A stretch of DNA of 16,114 nucleotides from CAZNMF01 sp035547155 (GTDB taxonomy: Bacteria; Acidobacteriota; Vicinamibacteria; Vicinamibacterales; SCN-69-37), in the NCBI GenBank assembly GCA_035547155.1, contig DASZVJ010000228.1, positions 1-16,114 of the forward strand. The letters run 5' to 3'. Position numbers and translations under genes: made by a program. The notes below the pieces were generated by a model. The model was given only the letters and a program-made list of their open reading frames with translations. It had not been told where the DNA came from and did not search any database. Positions 15,168 to 16,114 of this stretch are shown one piece after another (the first letter of the stretch is position 1; every line of letters begins with the position of its first letter).

Positions 15168-16019
15168 CTAACGGGCCTTGAAGCGCGGCCCGTTGAAGCC
15201 AGATCTTGGGTTCTGTGGCCGCTCGCCGGCGGGCGGCGGCCGGTGCTTGCCGCAGCGGGGTAACTGGCCGCGCGGCACGGGCCTGGCCATCGCAAACACG
15301 ACCCCGCACTCGTGACAGCGATGGACATGCTCCCCCGCCAGAATCTTCACAGCGTTCTCTTTGGCCTGCATGAAGAACGGCGGGACGTCGAACGCGAAAT
15401 CCACCAGTGAGAAAGCCGTCTGCCGGTGGCTTGGGTTGAGCTCGTCCGGGTGGGTGGTCACCACAAAAACGTTCCGGGTGAACGCCGGATAGGCGACGCG
15501 GACAGCGGGCAGGATGTCGGAATCGCCCGTGATGACGGCATGGTGGTCGTCCCCGCGCGTGATGGCGGATTTGACGAGCAGGGCGACGACCGACGTATCG
15601 ACCTGTTTTTCCTGGTATTTCCCTTCTGAGAGCCTGCGGATGATGTAGTTGCGGATGGGTGGCCGGTAGACGGCGTCGGTCAGGTAGCCTGCCCGCTCCG
15701 CGAGGGCGACGAGGTCTTCGCGGCGCTTGACCGCGTATTGCACCTTTTCGATCTGTTCCGAGGAAACGTCGTCAAAGCGCTGCGGCCATTCAGCAAAGTC
15801 CGCGGGCAGATGAAAAATCGACGTTGAAATGTAGGCGTCGCCGATTCCGTCACACTCCGATCCGGCGCTGCGGACATGGTCGACGAGGGCGCTGTTCAGC
15901 TTCCCGAAGTCGAGAACGAACCGGTGATCTGGGTCGTCGGTGGCATTGGCCAGCGAGCCTCCGGCGCTGCACTGATGCAGGAGCCAGGTCCCGTCCACGA
16001 AGACATTCAGACGTCCCAT
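15168..16019 (-). CDS. NYN (PIN-like) domain protein with C-terminal zinc-ribbon-like motif
   Basis: The 283-residue protein begins with NVFVDGTWLL (5-14, Asp9), then QVDTSVVALLV (139-149, Asp141) and ITGDSDILPAV (163-173, Asp166 and Asp168). These acidic residues are spaced as in NYN/PIN-like metal-dependent ribonucleases (LabA/DUF88 group). A C-terminal segment has CHEC (235-238) and CGKH (256-259), a CxxC...CxxH arrangement that could bind zinc, followed by a basic, Pro-rich tail that might contact nucleic acid. No substrate or partner is visible. ATG 16019 is preceded by AGGGGGA (16035-16029, 9 nt away). Orientation is opposite to the tRNA. Such genes are scattered and often found near islands or defence genes, but here it stands alone. 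Confidence 0.8.
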   Translation of the reverse strand: MGRLNVFVDGTWLLHQCSAGGSLANATDDPDHRFVLDFGKLNSALVDHVRSAGSECDGIGDAYISTSIFHLPADFAEWPQRFDDVSSEQIEKVQYAVKRREDLVALAERAGYLTDAVYRPPIRNYIIRRLSEGKYQEKQVDTSVVALLVKSAITRGDDHHAVITGDSDILPAVRVAYPAFTRNVFVVTTHPDELNPSHRQTAFSLVDFAFDVPPFFMQAKENAVKILAGEHVHRCHECGVVFAMARPVPRGQLPRCGKHRPPPAGERPQNPRSGFNGPRFKAR

Positions 16020-16028
16020 GTGCGCCGA

Positions 16029-16051
16029 TCCCCCTGTCGGCCGGGATCATA
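16029..16051 (-). promoter_or_regulatory. Probable promoter -10 and ribosome site of the NYN gene
   Basis: On the minus strand TATGAT (16051-16046) is a plausible -10, and AGGGGGA (16035-16029) lies 9 nt before the ATG at 16019. The -35 is weak. Confidence 0.4.
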
Positions 16052-16085
16052 GATCGGATGCGGGGACGCAGGTCCGGCCGCCCGC

Positions 16086-16091
16086 TAGAAT
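16086..16091 (+). promoter_or_regulatory. Possible -10 for a gene starting at 16099
   Basis: TAGAAT is close to TATAAT and ends 7 nt before an ATG, the same arrangement as at secG. No clear -35 is visible. Confidence 0.35.
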
Positions 16092-16098
16092 GCGGCGG

Positions 16099-16114
16099 AT
16101 GGCCGGGGGCAAGA
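16099..16114 (+). CDS. Possible start of a divergent gene, truncated by the window edge
   Basis: ATG at 16099 opens a frame reading MAGGK that is cut at the edge. Support is limited to the upstream TAGAAT box and the divergent position relative to the NYN gene. Nothing can be said about function. Confidence 0.3.

Overview
The window is GC-rich chromosomal DNA from a Gram-negative bacterium that makes LPS with a Kdo-heptose core. Two signs point to this: an almost continuous run of lipid A and inner-core genes, and the order gap-pgk-tpiA-secG-tRNA-Leu(GAG). GC content, protein style, very tight gene overlaps, GTG starts and short palindromic intergenic repeats fit Acidobacteriota (perhaps class Vicinamibacteria). 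That placement is inference; no marker gene here proves it.

Layout. (1) 1-1689, plus strand: the C-terminal end of a probable FlaA1/CapD-type nucleotide-sugar epimerase or dehydratase, then a 488-residue polytopic membrane protein that looks like a polysaccharide polymerase. This is probably the edge of a surface-polysaccharide locus. (2) 1767-11214, minus strand: a ten-gene, almost gapless set transcribed waaA/kdtA - lpxK - lpxL - waaF - gmhB - rfaE1 - rfaE2 - waaC - ICMT-like methyltransferase - O-antigen ligase-like protein. Junctions are overlaps of 1-8 nt or gaps of 1-5 nt. The one exception is a 56-nt gap between rfaE1 and rfaE2 that holds a REP-like palindrome. (3) 11215-11289: a 75-bp divergent promoter region. 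(4) 11290-14271, plus strand: gap, pgk and tpiA, followed by a textbook Rho-independent terminator. (5) 14272-15045: inverted and degenerate repeats, secG with its own promoter and almost no leader, then tRNA-Leu(GAG) with its own promoter. (6) 15046-16114: AT-richer DNA with a 14-bp-stem inverted repeat and an 8-bp direct repeat, a minus-strand NYN-domain nuclease-like gene with a C-terminal zinc-ribbon-like motif, and the first few codons of a possible divergent plus-strand gene.

How the genes work together. RfaE1, GmhB and RfaE2 carry out three steps of ADP-heptose synthesis (7-phosphate kinase, 1,7-bisphosphate phosphatase, 1-phosphate adenylyltransferase). The isomerase GmhA and epimerase HldD are not in the window. 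LpxK and LpxL finish lipid A, WaaA adds Kdo, and WaaC and WaaF add heptoses. The ligase-like protein could attach the polysaccharide made by the genes at the left edge. The lower-glycolysis cluster and SecG are housekeeping genes.

Most of the window is conserved, well-understood machinery, and I do not see a convincing undescribed multi-gene system. The points most worth following up are the possible leaderless starts of several genes, the palindrome that supplies the rfaE1 stop codon, the short LpxK, the methyltransferase in the core operon, the Wzy-like protein, and the NYN/zinc-ribbon gene beside the tRNA.
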